From positions 744,001 to 808,000 of the forward strand of contig JASVEC010000023.1 in the NCBI GenBank assembly GCA_030770535.1: DNA of 64,000 nt, in the 5' to 3' direction. This stretch comes from Batkoa obscura (lineage: Eukaryota; Entomophthoromycota; Entomophthoromycetes; Entomophthorales; Batkoaceae). Each line of letters starts with the position of its first letter. Position 1 is the stretch's first letter. The notes below the pieces were generated by a model. It had not been told where the DNA came from. It ran no database searches and worked only from the letters and a program-made list of their open reading frames with translations. Positions 11,581 to 22,820 of the stretch are shown here, one piece after another. The position numbers were made by a program, and so were the translations under genes.

Positions 11581-12240
11581 TTCCTTACAGTTACTCTTCT
11601 CTCCTTTAATGAGTTCTTTTATTGCTTTCTTATCCCTACTAAACCTGAGCTGATCCTTCCCAAGCTCCCTGAAAGTTGAATCAACCATCTGGTCGGTTTG
11701 CTGGAAAGGCATAAATGTTCTTTTTTCCTTTAGCACAGTGCTTCTTTTTTTTCTCTACCCAAAATAAATCCCTTCGCCGCCACTTCTTTTAGTATTCCAC
11801 CTTCACCAGCTTCTAATCTTTTTCCTGGAAGACTTTTCTTTTAAACCACACAGTTTTGGTTATCCATGGCATTCGCACTTTATCCTTCATATTTAGATCG
11901 TAATCTATTGCCCCGCTTCTTGTAGTTCAATTATTATTGGGTCAATTTTCTGATCTCCTCAATCATCCCACACTATAATCCCTTTTGGCCCATTGTCTTT
12001 ATGTTCCATCCCACTTTACCATGGATGCAAATAACTGGTAGTCGAAGACTTGTAGTTTTTTTTCATCATTCGAAAGCCAGGTCTAACGACTCAAATTTTG
12101 AGCCCTCTATTCTTCTTATCAAATATCTACCTAACTCTATAGTCGTTGAAATCTTATTTTTGTTTAAAAATAGTTCTGATTTTGTCTTCATCCCTTTTAA
12201 GTTATACACTTCCTTTTTTATTTTTATTTAAATAAACTCC
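11581..12240 (-). pseudogene. Decayed coding remnant of unknown family, higher GC
   Basis: Base composition over ~650 bp is visibly richer in G+C than the surroundings. The minus strand reads as protein-like stretches with repeated interruptions; the longest lies at about 11584-11750. I cannot assign a family. It could be a degraded element or a degraded host gene. The plus-strand open frame at 12001-12231 is low-complexity and is not supported as a gene. Confidence 0.4.
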
Positions 12241-12439
12241 TAAAGTTTAAACTTGGATTTTTAATATAAAAAAACTAGCTATACGCCAAACTTTAAAAAT
12301 TTAAATGCTATTAAAATCAATTATTAAATATACCAAACCTTTAATCAAATGAATCCTTTTAATATATAATTAAAACTTTAAAAATAGTTATATGGATTGA
12401 TAAATCCGGTTAATTTTGTTTATAAAAGCTTTTTGACTT

Positions 12440-13511
12440 TTAAAAGAGTTTGTTCATAAAGTTTAAAGAGACTTCAACACCTAATAAAATTATAAATAAA
12501 TAGATATGATATTATAAGTATTATTACCTAAAAAGCAAGCGGCATTTGCTGGGAAAGCTCTTAACATGGCGGGACCAAGGCCCTTAAACAAGGCACCTGG
12601 GCCTTCATGCTTAACTAATTTGACAAACACATCGGCTACACCTTTATAAGTTCCTTCTGGTGCAGTTTGAAGACGAGATTTAATTACATCTGGAGGCTAA
12701 AAATAAAGTTTAGAAAGGATGTTAAAAAATATTGTAAACTTACAATAGCAACAGCCCAATTAGCCATACCAGCTAAACCACCAGCTACGAATACAGCAAG
12801 TGGGCTTAATTGATCTGGGGTAGCACTAGCAGGAGTGAATAATGCTTTAAATCCTTCGTAAGCTCCAAAATAAGCTACTGATCCAGGCACATCCCTTAAA
12901 AGAGTAGCAAAAGTACCTTTATAAAGGGACTTTATTCCTCCTTGAGCAAGCAAACCACGTACAGCATCTACAGGCCCCTTATATTTAGTGGTAACTTCAG
13001 CACTACTGCCTTGAATTTGCAAAACACATTTTACACGTTCAATTGGAGTCATTAATAAAGTGGCAGGAATTGCTGAAAAACCACCAGCAAAACAAATTTG
13101 AGACATGGTAAGTTTATCAGAAGGATCCTTTTTAAATATAAAATGGGATACAAACTACTTATGAAATAAAATTACCATCTTTAAAACACTACGAACAATT
13201 TTTTGCCCTAAATCATAACCCCAGAAACAAGTAGCAAAAATGGGTGTTACACCCACCAAAGGAGTAAACATACCACGATATAAACCACGGAAACCATCTT
13301 TAGCAACGGTTTGTTTGAAACAATCAACAAGACCAGTATATTGATTTGAAGTTTGTAAACGAACTTTGATAAGATCTAATGGATGTCCGGCTATAACCAA
13401 ACACATACCACCAAACCCACCAGATATAAAGGATTTGATACTTGAAGCAGCACCTTGTTTAATTTGCACTTCTTTTTCTTGTGTTGAAGCTTTTGGGTCT
13501 AATTCACTCAT
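12440..13511 (-). CDS. CRC1: Mitochondrial carnitine/acylcarnitine carrier
   Basis: Four exons by canonical splice sites: 13511-13176, 13127-12744, 12696-12528 and 12480-12440. The spliced frame closes at 309 residues, the normal size for the family. Three mitochondrial-carrier repeats show [20 protein letters not shown] and [19 protein letters not shown]. The third repeat and the ending [20 protein letters not shown] are diagnostic for the SLC25A20/Crc1 group, which exchanges acylcarnitine for free carnitine across the inner mitochondrial membrane for fatty-acid oxidation. A small last exon carries the final residues. ATG at 13511 opens the frame with a short polar N-terminus, as in homologues. 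The upstream region has a possible noncoding 5' intron. Confidence 0.9.
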
Positions 13512-14406
13512 AATCTAGAAGTTAAAAATACAGATAAATAAAATAAATAAAAACTATTATCATGAACTTACTTTGATAAAAAATATAAACTATAAATTCC
13601 TTGTCCAACCTATTTATACTTTCGTAAAAACTGGCAGTCATCCCCCTTTCCATTCCCTTTTTTGGTCAGTTTATCAAATCATTGATAGGACAGTTTGTTA
13701 GTCTTTCATTAAGTCTGTATCATGTGCAAAAATTAAAATTGATGATGAAAGAATTTTATTGGCTTATTTAGACTGGACCCAATAATTCTTTTTAAACTCA
13801 ACAATTTTGTTTTTAATATGCTGTAAAGTTTAACATTTGAAAATTAAACTTAATGGGTTTAACCGTGTTAGATAATTAGTACATGTTCGTTAAAACTTTT
13901 ACCCGTTCTTTACATCAATACTTTATTATTTTACTAATCCACTTGGTATAATAATTAAGTCCACTATGTACTAATAAATTCTTGATTAATTTTTTAATAT
14001 ATAGATATGAATTTATTTTAAACTATTTTTAAAAACATTTTTTAAAATACTCTAATAAATTACAATCTTAATCATAAAATTTCCACTTTTATCAAAATAA
14101 TTCAAGCTCTAAAACTATCAATTTTTTTTATTACATTTGAATATTAGATATCCGCATTCAAATTAAAAATAGAATATAACTTAGTTATTAATATTGTTAA
14201 GTAAACATATGTTATACACAATTTAACTTTTATTATAAACATCTTTATAAGTAGAGTTAAACTTTAAAAACAATAGCAATAAATAAAGTTTATAAGTTTA
14301 CTTAAACTCATGATTTGAAAATTATAGTTATTTTATTAAAAAATTAATATCATTCAATCTAAATCTTTAATTTTACTATTACCAACCACAAAAATTATTA
14401 CCATAC

Positions 14407-14503
14407 AATGATGTCTCTTTTTGACTAAGAGATTTACTACTATTTTTTCTGCTCAATAACGTTTAAAAAATGGAAAAAGTGATAAAACTAAAAAAACATC
14501 TCC
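14407..14503 (+). mobile_element. MITE copy with ATAC duplication
   Basis: Diverged 5' end (AATGATGTC), canonical core with GCTCAATAACG, CATCTCC end. ATAC at 14403-14406 and 14504-14507. Confidence 0.8.
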
Positions 14504-14753
14504 ATACTATATAAAACAAATAAATACACCTTTTTTATAAATAAATATATGAGCTCAGTATTTAAAACATCTATAATAGCTACAATAACAGTGTAGTTGT
14601 AAAATTATATGTAAGTTCTATTAAAAATTTATCCATTCAATTAAAATTTTTATTTGTTTTTCTAATTTAAGTGAAAATGTAAAAAAAATAAAACTTTCAA
14701 AAGCAAACCCAAAACTTCGTTAAACTATCACTGTAAAATCTCCAATCCGGAAT

Positions 14754-16004
14754 TTAAATATCTTCCAAGTTAGAATCTTGGTCATTGTGGCGTAGATCAA
14801 GTGCAATCTGTCGAATCTAAAATATTATTAATAATTGCTAATTCTCTTATCAACTTTACTTACTGTAAATATATCAATTGGTGGAAGTCTTGATAAGAAT
14901 GCTTTTATTTCGGAACCTTCAAGCTCCTCAAGATAATCTTTAAATTGTTTAAGGATACCTAAAAATAATTTAGTTATTTATTTATAATATATTAATTTCA
15001 TTTACCAATGCAAATATAAACATGAAAGTCCATAAAATCATTACTTGAGAAGTAAAGGTCCCATAAAGGTAATAAAGATTCAATTGAAAGTTCTTTTGAT
15101 AGAAGAAAACGAAGCCATGAGGGTACCCAATCATGGATATTCACTTGTTCTTCTTCAAAGTAATCATATCTAAAATGGGTTAAATATTTACTAGTATATA
15201 GTCTTAAGCTTATCCTACAGGTCAGGTATCACCTTGCGAAATAAGCTCTTAAATTGACTGATTTTTTCATGAAGTGTATCTTCATCTAAAACCTCATCTA
15301 AAAATTTATTAAATTTAATATTGTTTTATTAAATTTTTAATTACCAATTTTTTCAACAAGATTTTGAAAGCAATAAAACACATCGACTTCTTTACCTACT
15401 ACAGTAATAAATGGTGTACAAAGGTGGACCCAAGAAGGATGAAATTGAGCTTGTTTATTATAATTAAGATAAGCACCAATTACCCGTTCATAAGTAATAC
15501 AAGGTAATGTCTTTTTTAAACGCTGTTGAAGTCGGTTAACTTCACCACGTACCTTATTTTGCTCATCATAACTAATTTGGATTAATTGTTGATATTCTTC
15601 CATTCTAGCTTTCGATAGTTCCATATCATTAGCTAGGTACTTTAATTTAATACCAATATATACCAAACTCTAAGTAAATACTTACTTCTATCGGAGCTTT
15701 CGGTCTTAAGTAAGTACTTCCAAACCTCCTATAAAGTCAGAATTAATATCTAATTTTTTTTAGATGATTTGATAAAATAGATCTAATTTAAATAATAAAC
15801 ATTATAAAGATTATTTACCCCACGAAGTTCGTCTGGGATACCATAACGAGAAAGTTGTTGAAGTTTAGAAAGATCAACATACATTTCAGAGGTAAGAAGA
15901 GCATGGAATTCATCGATAGTATCTTCATAAAATGACTCATCTTGAACAAATTGTTTTGTTTTTTGTCCAGGTGAAATGGGAATAGGATAAGCAAATTCCA
16001 TCAT
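14754..16004 (-). CDS. TBC-domain Rab-GAP-like protein with altered catalytic motif
   Basis: About 320 residues from seven exons. Exon 1 is 16004-15819, exon 2 is 15728-15686, exon 3 starts at 15632, and the last coding bases are at 14754. The N-terminal tail leads into LSRYGIPDELRG-EVWKYLL, the start of a TBC domain. VRGEVNR matches the IxxDxxR arginine-finger motif with Asp replaced by Glu. The glutamine-finger motif YxQ is replaced by FHPSW. Later, WVPSWLRFLLSKELSIES and LWDLYF match the distal TBC domain. TBC proteins normally stimulate GTP hydrolysis by Rab GTPases at membranes. With the Gln finger apparently absent, catalysis may differ or be lost. Partner Rab unknown. Confidence 0.8.
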
Positions 16005-17905
16005 TTTAATGAAATAGAGTAATTATTCTAAGCTAGAATAAATTAAATATCAGCTCATTAATTGGATCATAATAAAATATACCTTATTACTCTATGAAAA
16101 CTGAATAATTTCTAAAACTCTAGTTATCTATTAAATCCTTAAACGTTTAACCTAAGTTCTAACTAATTATAGAGAATAATGTTAGAGCTGTTAATTGACA
16201 CAAGTAAGAATAACAATAGGTAGATTAAATTGGTTATTGGCCTAAGCTAAAAGTGCTTCGGATCAGCCGAAATTGGTGTATAGAGTGAGTAAAAATACAC
16301 TAAAAAAATTGGAAGTATGAATCCATCTGTATTTTATCTAAATTTCCATTAATTACTTTCCTCAATGAGGGCAAAAATCCTCCATTTGTGTTAAAAATGA
16401 GGTCATTATTAAAAATTATTTAAGCTTTTAGTTCCCAAAAATGGGGCTTTTTGAAATAATTTAAGAAATTTTGTCAACTTTTGATATCATTCTTGTGCAA
16501 ACCATAATCAACTAAAAAAATAGAGTGGAAATACGAATGCAAAGTTTCATTATGATTTGAAATTTAGTGATATTAACCAAAAACTTGTTTTTTAAAGCCA
16601 TTTTATTGGTCAATAAAAATAAGATGATCCAAAGCTTCATTTTATTGATTTGGATTGAATTGGTAATTAATATTGTGGAGTTTTTCCTAATCAAAGTTTC
16701 AGTTTATAAAGCTTAATTTAACAGCAATTGAAGCCAAGTTAATGTTTTCATTGGTTTACATAGCATTGAGACTTGTACTGGTTTATCAAAAAGTAAGTGT
16801 TATTAAACGGTAATTAAGTAATCTAGAACTGACTCAATTGAAAATTCTACTTGGGCAATTAGTTTTGTGATGGGAGAATTTTGTAGTTGTGATACAAATT
16901 TTAATGACTGGGCTAAAATAGAAGTTTAACACCAGCCTTTTAGTTAAAAATATGATACAATTTATCCGTTGTTGTTCTTAAATTTACGATCAAAAATGTT
17001 TACATAACAAAAGAAAATTACTATTTCTTTTGATCAATATTTAAAGCAATATTTTTTTAGAAAATAATCAACTTTTAGTCTTAAGCTATTCTTTACGCTA
17101 AATCTATGTCTTCTAGTTTAAATCTTAATATTATAGATTAAAGTGGGGCCACCTTGTTAAAATTATTTTTCCCTGTTTAAATCGTAAATTTTAGTTGTAC
17201 AAAGTGGTTCGTGTCATGTGCTTAGCCTTAAATAATCTTCACTATATTTAATCAGTATAATTTTTATATGGTTTAATGATTATTTAAAGTGCAAAAATAA
17301 TATATTAGATACCTAATGGAATTTGCAGCATTTTTGCTGTTAATTTAGATGTCATATAATATTAAATATCTTTACATAAATTTTATTTATGACAGATGAA
17401 TTATTAATCTGCTATTAATAGTTTCATTTTTGTTTTTGTTTGTCTGAATATATTCTAAATTAAATTTACTGTATTTTTCCTTAAATCGGTTATTGGCATA
17501 TTTGTCTCTTTTTTAAAATAAGTGTTTATTATAATTAATATTTTTAATAGTCAATATTTACTGATCATTTTAAAGGTTTGTCTAAATGGTGTGGCTTAAA
17601 TAGTATTTTACTCAACAAAAACGTTTAAGACTGCACATTTCAAATTCTAATTGACTACATTTTTTGACTGAATTATTTTTAAAGCATAAAATCTAAATTT
17701 TATGTAACCTTTATTAAGATAAAAATATAAGTGAAAGTAAAAAAAGTTTTATATAATTTAATAAAACAATGTAAACCATAAAAATTAATCTATAATTTAA
17801 GGATGTATTTTTCGTTTGAAAATTTTATAACAAATTTAAATAAAAAAACTTTTGATTAAGTATATCTGAATTTAAAAACATAAAAACTCTAATTAAAAAA
17901 ACTAT

Positions 17906-18368
17906 TATGAAATCTGGTACTCAGTGTTTGGAGTCAAGAACAGCTATTGCTGGGTTGACTACACTATAAGTCGAAAGGTCTTAGTTTATGTGACTAAGAT
18001 AGACTTGGATTATGAGGAATAGCATGTAATAGGTTACAAGCTATATAAGACAAATAGAATAGACAATACTAATGTAAATCTACGTAAAACACTACTAACA
18101 AAACTTAGTGGCTTTATTAAATGTTCGAGATATCAGGGAATAATTCAGTTAAAAAGCCTCGAGCTATTATGTTTTAGAATCTCTTTTATACTCCGATAAG
18201 TATAAATATCAAAACGAGGGGAGAATATCCTTTGAGACGAAGATAGAAATTCTTATAGCAAACCAAACTAAGAACGTGGGATTGATTTTCTCTGAATTCG
18301 AGAACACAACAGCTTAGGCGATTGCTATGCTATAATTAACCATGGGACTGACAAAGCGATATTTCACA
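17906..18368. mobile_element. Solo-LTR-like repeat, copy 1
   Basis: 463-bp repeat, clearly similar along its whole length to 62538-63000. It has short inverted ends (T[A/G]TGAAAT...ATTTCACA), a TG-CA-like form, and CTAT directly on both sides (ACTAT if the element ends in C). The size and ends suggest a solo LTR of a retrotransposon. A non-autonomous terminal-inverted-repeat element is the alternative. No internal coding part is present. A fossil of moderate age. Confidence 0.6.
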
Positions 18369-18462
18369 CTATTTAAGTTAATTAAATTTACTATATAAAT
18401 TATAGCTAAATTAATTACTAAAAATGTAGTTAGTTTTATAAATAAGTTAATAATTATTATAT

Positions 18463-18571
18463 GGGTGTGTTTTTTTGGCTTCATCACTTTTCTGTCTCTT
18501 AAGCACTATTTAAGTAGAAAAATTGCTAATAAAATTGTTAATAAAATTGTTAAACTTAAGAATACATCACT
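18463..18571 (-). mobile_element. MITE copy with short internal repeat
   Basis: GGGTGTG...ACATCACT with ATAT on both sides. Slightly long (109 bp) because AATAAAATTGTT is repeated near its end. Confidence 0.8.
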
Positions 18572-18904
18572 ATATCATAATTGGCTATAAAGCTGATAAA
18601 GTAATATTCTACAATAACACTGCATAAATATTTGTTTTTTTATTTATATCTTATTATTATTGCTACTAATATAATTTTATACTTTATTAAATAGCTTTAA
18701 ATATTTTTTTTATTTAATTTTTGGCTTTTTATAATTAATGTAAAATAAGTAAACTCTTAACTTTATTTATTTATTTTAAAAATATTGAGCAATAAAGTAT
18801 AAAAAATTAAAATAATAATATTCAGCTTTAAAATACATTTTATAAAAGTCACTTTAATTAAAAAAAGTCCAAATAATTTTATTATGATTATTTGAGTAAA
18901 ACAT

Positions 18905-19002
18905 GGGAACGTATTTTTTGCTTAAGAATTTTACTAACAATTTTTCCACTTAAATAGTGCTTAAAAGATGGAAAAAGTGATGAAGCCAAAAAAATCATCC
19001 CC
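18905..19002 (+). mobile_element. MITE copy
   Basis: GGGAACGTATTTTTTG start, canonical core, CATCCCC end followed by ATAT. Confidence 0.85.
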
Positions 19003-19027
19003 ATATAATTATTCAAATAAAGAATAT

Positions 19028-19124
19028 GACGATATTTTTTTTAATTTCATTATTTTTCCATTTTTTAAGCGCTATTCGAGTGGAAAGATTGTTAGTAAAA
19101 TTCTTAAACACAAAAAACACCCCC
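19028..19124 (-). mobile_element. MITE copy with ATAT duplication
   Basis: Reverse copy only 25 bp from the previous one. ATAT at 19024-19027 and 19125-19128. Confidence 0.85.
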
Positions 19125-19190
19125 ATATTTATTAGAAAATTATATTAGTCAATAAAAATGTTTAAAATTAAGCTAGTTGCTATCATAATT

Positions 19191-19286
19191 GGGGATATTT
19201 TTTTGTGTTTAAGAATTTTACTAACAATCTTTCCACTCGAATAGCGCTTAAAAAATGGAAAAATAATGAAGCTAAAAAAAACCACC
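19191..19286 (+). mobile_element. MITE copy
   Basis: GGGGATATTTTTTTG start, TTTCCACTCGAATAGCGC core, ACCACC end. Confidence 0.85.
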
Positions 19287-19335
19287 ATTAGTTTTTAGTT
19301 TTTTAAAAAGATTAATAAAAATTAGCCAATTATAT

Positions 19336-19431
19336 GAGAATGTTTTTTTCAGCTTCATTACTTTCCCATATTTTAAACGCTATTTGAACCGAAAAATTGT
19401 AGTAAAATTGTTAAATACAAAAATATATCCC
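19336..19431 (-). mobile_element. MITE copy with ATAT duplication
   Basis: Starts GAGAATG and ends TATCCC. ATAT at 19332-19335 and 19432-19435. Confidence 0.85.
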
Positions 19432-19634
19432 ATATTATAATTTTAGTACTTGAAGAAAATTATAAAAGTTTTTATAAAATTTGATATAATAGCAAATAAA
19501 ATTTAAAAAAACAATTGCTTATAATGATTTTTAGCTTAAATCAAAATATACTTTTTTTATTGATATTAATTTTTTTGACTTGTTTGTATTTTTATATTTT
19601 ATATTTTAGATTAATTAAACTAACCTTAACATAT

Positions 19635-19726
19635 GGGGGTGTTTCTAGTTTCATTATTTTTCCATTTTTTAAGCGCTATTTGAGTGGAAAGATTTTTAGT
19701 GAAATTCTCAAAAAAAGCACATCCCC
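19635..19726 (-). mobile_element. MITE copy with ATAT duplication
   Basis: GGGGGTGTTTC...CACATCCCC with ATAT at 19631-19634 and 19727-19730. Confidence 0.9.
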
Positions 19727-20486
19727 ATATTAATAAATTAATTTAAAATGATTTTTATACTTTTTTATTTAAAATAAAATGTTTCTTCAAATAAATAACT
19801 GTATAATTAATATAATGTCTAATAAATTAAACACAAAATAACTAAAATTCTAATCACTATAAAAATAGATTTTACTTAATATATTAAAAAGCTAAAAAAA
19901 TTCAATGACTTAATATAATATTTAGATAATTAAAAATAAACCAGTGTTATATATTTTTAAATTTAATTAAAGTTGCTAACATTTTTAATAATCCCAAAAA
20001 GTTATAATTATAAACATAACTATTAACTTTGATAAATTTATAAGCTTAAATAATTAAATAATATAATTGTAGAAAAAAGTTATTGAGATTTCAATGGAAA
20101 TTTATTAGAACTTCATAAGCTTTCTAAAAAAATAGTTAATAAAAAAAGTAGAATGACTCAATAAAGATCATGCGACTATTATTTATTTAATTGGACCCTG
20201 ACAAGAATTTCTCATCTTTTAATTCTTAATTTTACTAAACTTTTAAATAGAACCTTAAGATTGGTCATTCAGTTGGAATTAGCCAATAATACCCGAATTT
20301 AAAAAATTAGTAAATGAACCACTATTTAGTTGAACTACCAAATAAAGCAATAAAATAATTATTAAAATCATAAATAAAGCAATTGTCATATTCTTAAATT
20401 TTGAAATTGGAGGTTATATATAAATAAAATAAACATTGACCTTTTCTCAACTTAAGAATTTTATCTGTTTTTTTATTTAATCTATA

Positions 20487-22722
20487 ATGTTACCGCTCTA
20501 TCTATTTTTCATATTATTATCCTCATTATTAGCAAAGGAAGGAACAGTAGCCCCATACACATTAAATAGTGTTAAATTACCCAAAGTTGTTTTATATAAT
20601 TTTAAATTAGATTTTGAAATCACATTATCTTTTAAGACTGGTGAGTTTTAGAAAAATTCATATAGAAATTTATTCATTAAAACTAATTAAACATTATTTA
20701 GTCAATGTCAATGAATCTATTCCATATCATATTTATCAAGGTAGTACCCGAGAATCATCTGAATTAATAGGGTTTGGTAATTTAAATGCCAATGATGGTG
20801 ATGATTTTGTATTAGATTCCGGTACTTCGGTTCATAAAGGGGAATATTTAGCCCATTATAATATCAAAGATATTGATTGTATCAATCAAGTGAATCGGAA
20901 TATATATATAACTATTTCTTATAAAGATAATGAAATAGCTGAAGTATCTCAAATAGTTCATGGTATGCCAGGATGGGTGACTTTATTACCTATCTTATTG
21001 TTATTAGGAATTGCTTTATTTTCTAATCAAGCATTAGTGGCTTTGATTGCAGGTGTATTTTTAAGTTCTACATTTATAAATGGATTTAATCCATTAACGG
21101 GATTTTTAAGAATGTTGGATTATTATACTATTCAATCCTTAGCTGATTTAGATCATACTAAAATTGCTATGTTTACTTTTTATTTAAGTGGAATGATAGC
21201 TATGATTCAAAAGAGTGGAGGAGCTCAAGCATTAGCTGATAAAATTAGTAGTTTCGCATCCAATAGAAGACGTGGTCAATTAGCTACCTTTTTGATTGGT
21301 TTATTAATATTTTTAGATGATACAGCATCGATCATGATTGTTGGTTCTAATTTTCAACCTGTTACAGATAAATTACAATTATCTAGAGAAAAGTTAGCTT
21401 TTTTAGTTCATTCTACTTCATCTCCTGTTTCTTCTTTATCCCCAATTTCTTCTTGGATTGGATTTCAAGTGGGTTTAATTGCATTACAGTTAAATTCTTT
21501 GAACATTCAAGAAGATCCATTTATTTTATTTTTACAAACAATACCATCAAGATATTATCCCATATTTATGTTAGTATTAACATTAATTACAATTGTATTT
21601 AAAAGAGAATTTGGACCAATGTTAGTAGCTGAGCGACGAGCATTTATTGATGGAAAAGTATCTAAAGAAGACAATAATAACTTAATTGAAGATAAGGATC
21701 CATTAGAACCCAAAGAAAATTGTCCAAAGCGTTGGTTTAATGCAGCCATACCAATATTAATTACTATTGTTGTTACTGTATTAAGTTTAATGTTATCGGG
21801 ATATTATAGTTTATTAGATAAACAAAGTAAAGGGGAACAAGTTTCTTTTTCAGCTGCAGATATTGCTGGTGCTGGTGATCCATATGGTTCCTTATTATAT
21901 TCTTCATTTACTGGTTGTTTAACATGTATTTTATTATATAAAATACAACGTATTATGAATGTGACTGAATCAGTTGAAGTTTTAATTTATGGTGTAAAAG
22001 ATGTAGTTGAAACATTAATTATATTGATATTAGCTTGGGCTATCGGTAATGCGTTTTTAGATTTAAATTGTGCTAAATTTTTAGTTTCTGCATTATCTTC
22101 TTCATTACCAAAAGGAGTAGTACCTTCAATTGCTTTCTTATTTGCTTGTGTTATTTCTTTTACTACAGGTACTTCTTGGGGTACTACTACTATTATGTTT
22201 CCATTAGTTATTCCATTAGCTCATGAAACAGCTCCTGGTGATCGATTATTATTATTAAATACTATCTCAGCCATTTTAGCAGGTGCCTTATTTGGTGATC
22301 AATGCTCTCCTATTTCATCTACTACTATTTTAACTTGTTTAACATCCAAAGTTCAAGTTAGAGCTCATGTGAATTCACAATTACCTTATGCTATATTAGT
22401 TGTATTTTCCTCACTCGTTTTAGGCTACCTTCCATTAGGTTATAACCTTTTCCCAGATTGGGCTGGGTTATTAGTTGGTATTGCATTTATGTGCTTAGTA
22501 TTCTTCTTAATTGGAGAACCTTCAGATCGAGTAATTAAAGCAGGATCAAGTTATGGGATCGTTGGAAGATTCGTTCAAAGATTAATTCCTTTTAAAAGAA
22601 ACCAAGAAAGTGAGGAAGAGATAATTGATAGTCATGATAATTTAGATGTTTTTATAGAAAATGCTTTACCTTTACCTTCAAATTCGAATTCAGGTACTTC
22701 TACTCCTCATCCTAAAAATTAA
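20487..22722 (+). CDS. NhaC-type Na+/H+ antiporter with N-terminal signal peptide
   Basis: Two exons: 20487-20640 and 20702-22722 (intron 20641-20701, GTGAGT...TTTAG), giving 724 residues. The first exon encodes a signal peptide (MLPLYLFFILLSSLLA) missed if the frame is taken from exon 2 alone. A ~120-residue non-membrane region follows, then about eleven hydrophobic segments. FLDDTASIMIVG (near residue 255), PVTDKLQLSREKLAFLV and PVSSLSPISSWIGFQ match the NhaC family. GTSWGTTTIMFPLVIPL and LFGDQCSPISSTTIL are the second conserved half. The product likely exchanges Na+ for H+ across a secretory-pathway, vacuolar or plasma membrane. The cytosolic tail is Ser/acid-rich. Confidence 0.85.
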
Positions 22723-22820
22723 AATTTAGTTGTTTTTCTTGAAAGCTAGTATGCTTTGTTTTTTAGTTAATAAATGATCAAATTTCTTTTTACTCTTTTT
22801 ATAGTTTATATTTTTACTTA

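Larger units (their letters stand above)
16005..20486. other. Long intergenic region with one LTR-like repeat and a MITE cluster
   Basis: No gene was recognised. The open frames at 16512-16694 and 19515-19733 are low-complexity, and the latter runs through a MITE. The region contains a 463-bp LTR-like repeat (17906-18368), six MITE copies between 18463 and 19726, and a possible truncated copy near 17800-17840. Confidence 0.5.

Noticed and set aside
12001-12231. 76-residue open frame, plus strand
   Set aside because: Phe/Ser/Leu-rich composition. It lies opposite the better protein-like reading of the decayed remnant.
16512-16694. 60-residue open frame, minus strand
   Set aside because: Low-complexity Ile/Lys/Leu composition, no motif, and no splice context.
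18463-19726. Regularly repeated ~98-bp units that could suggest a CRISPR-like array
   Set aside because: Spacing is irregular, orientation alternates, and copies have inverted ends and target duplications. This is a MITE cluster in a eukaryote.
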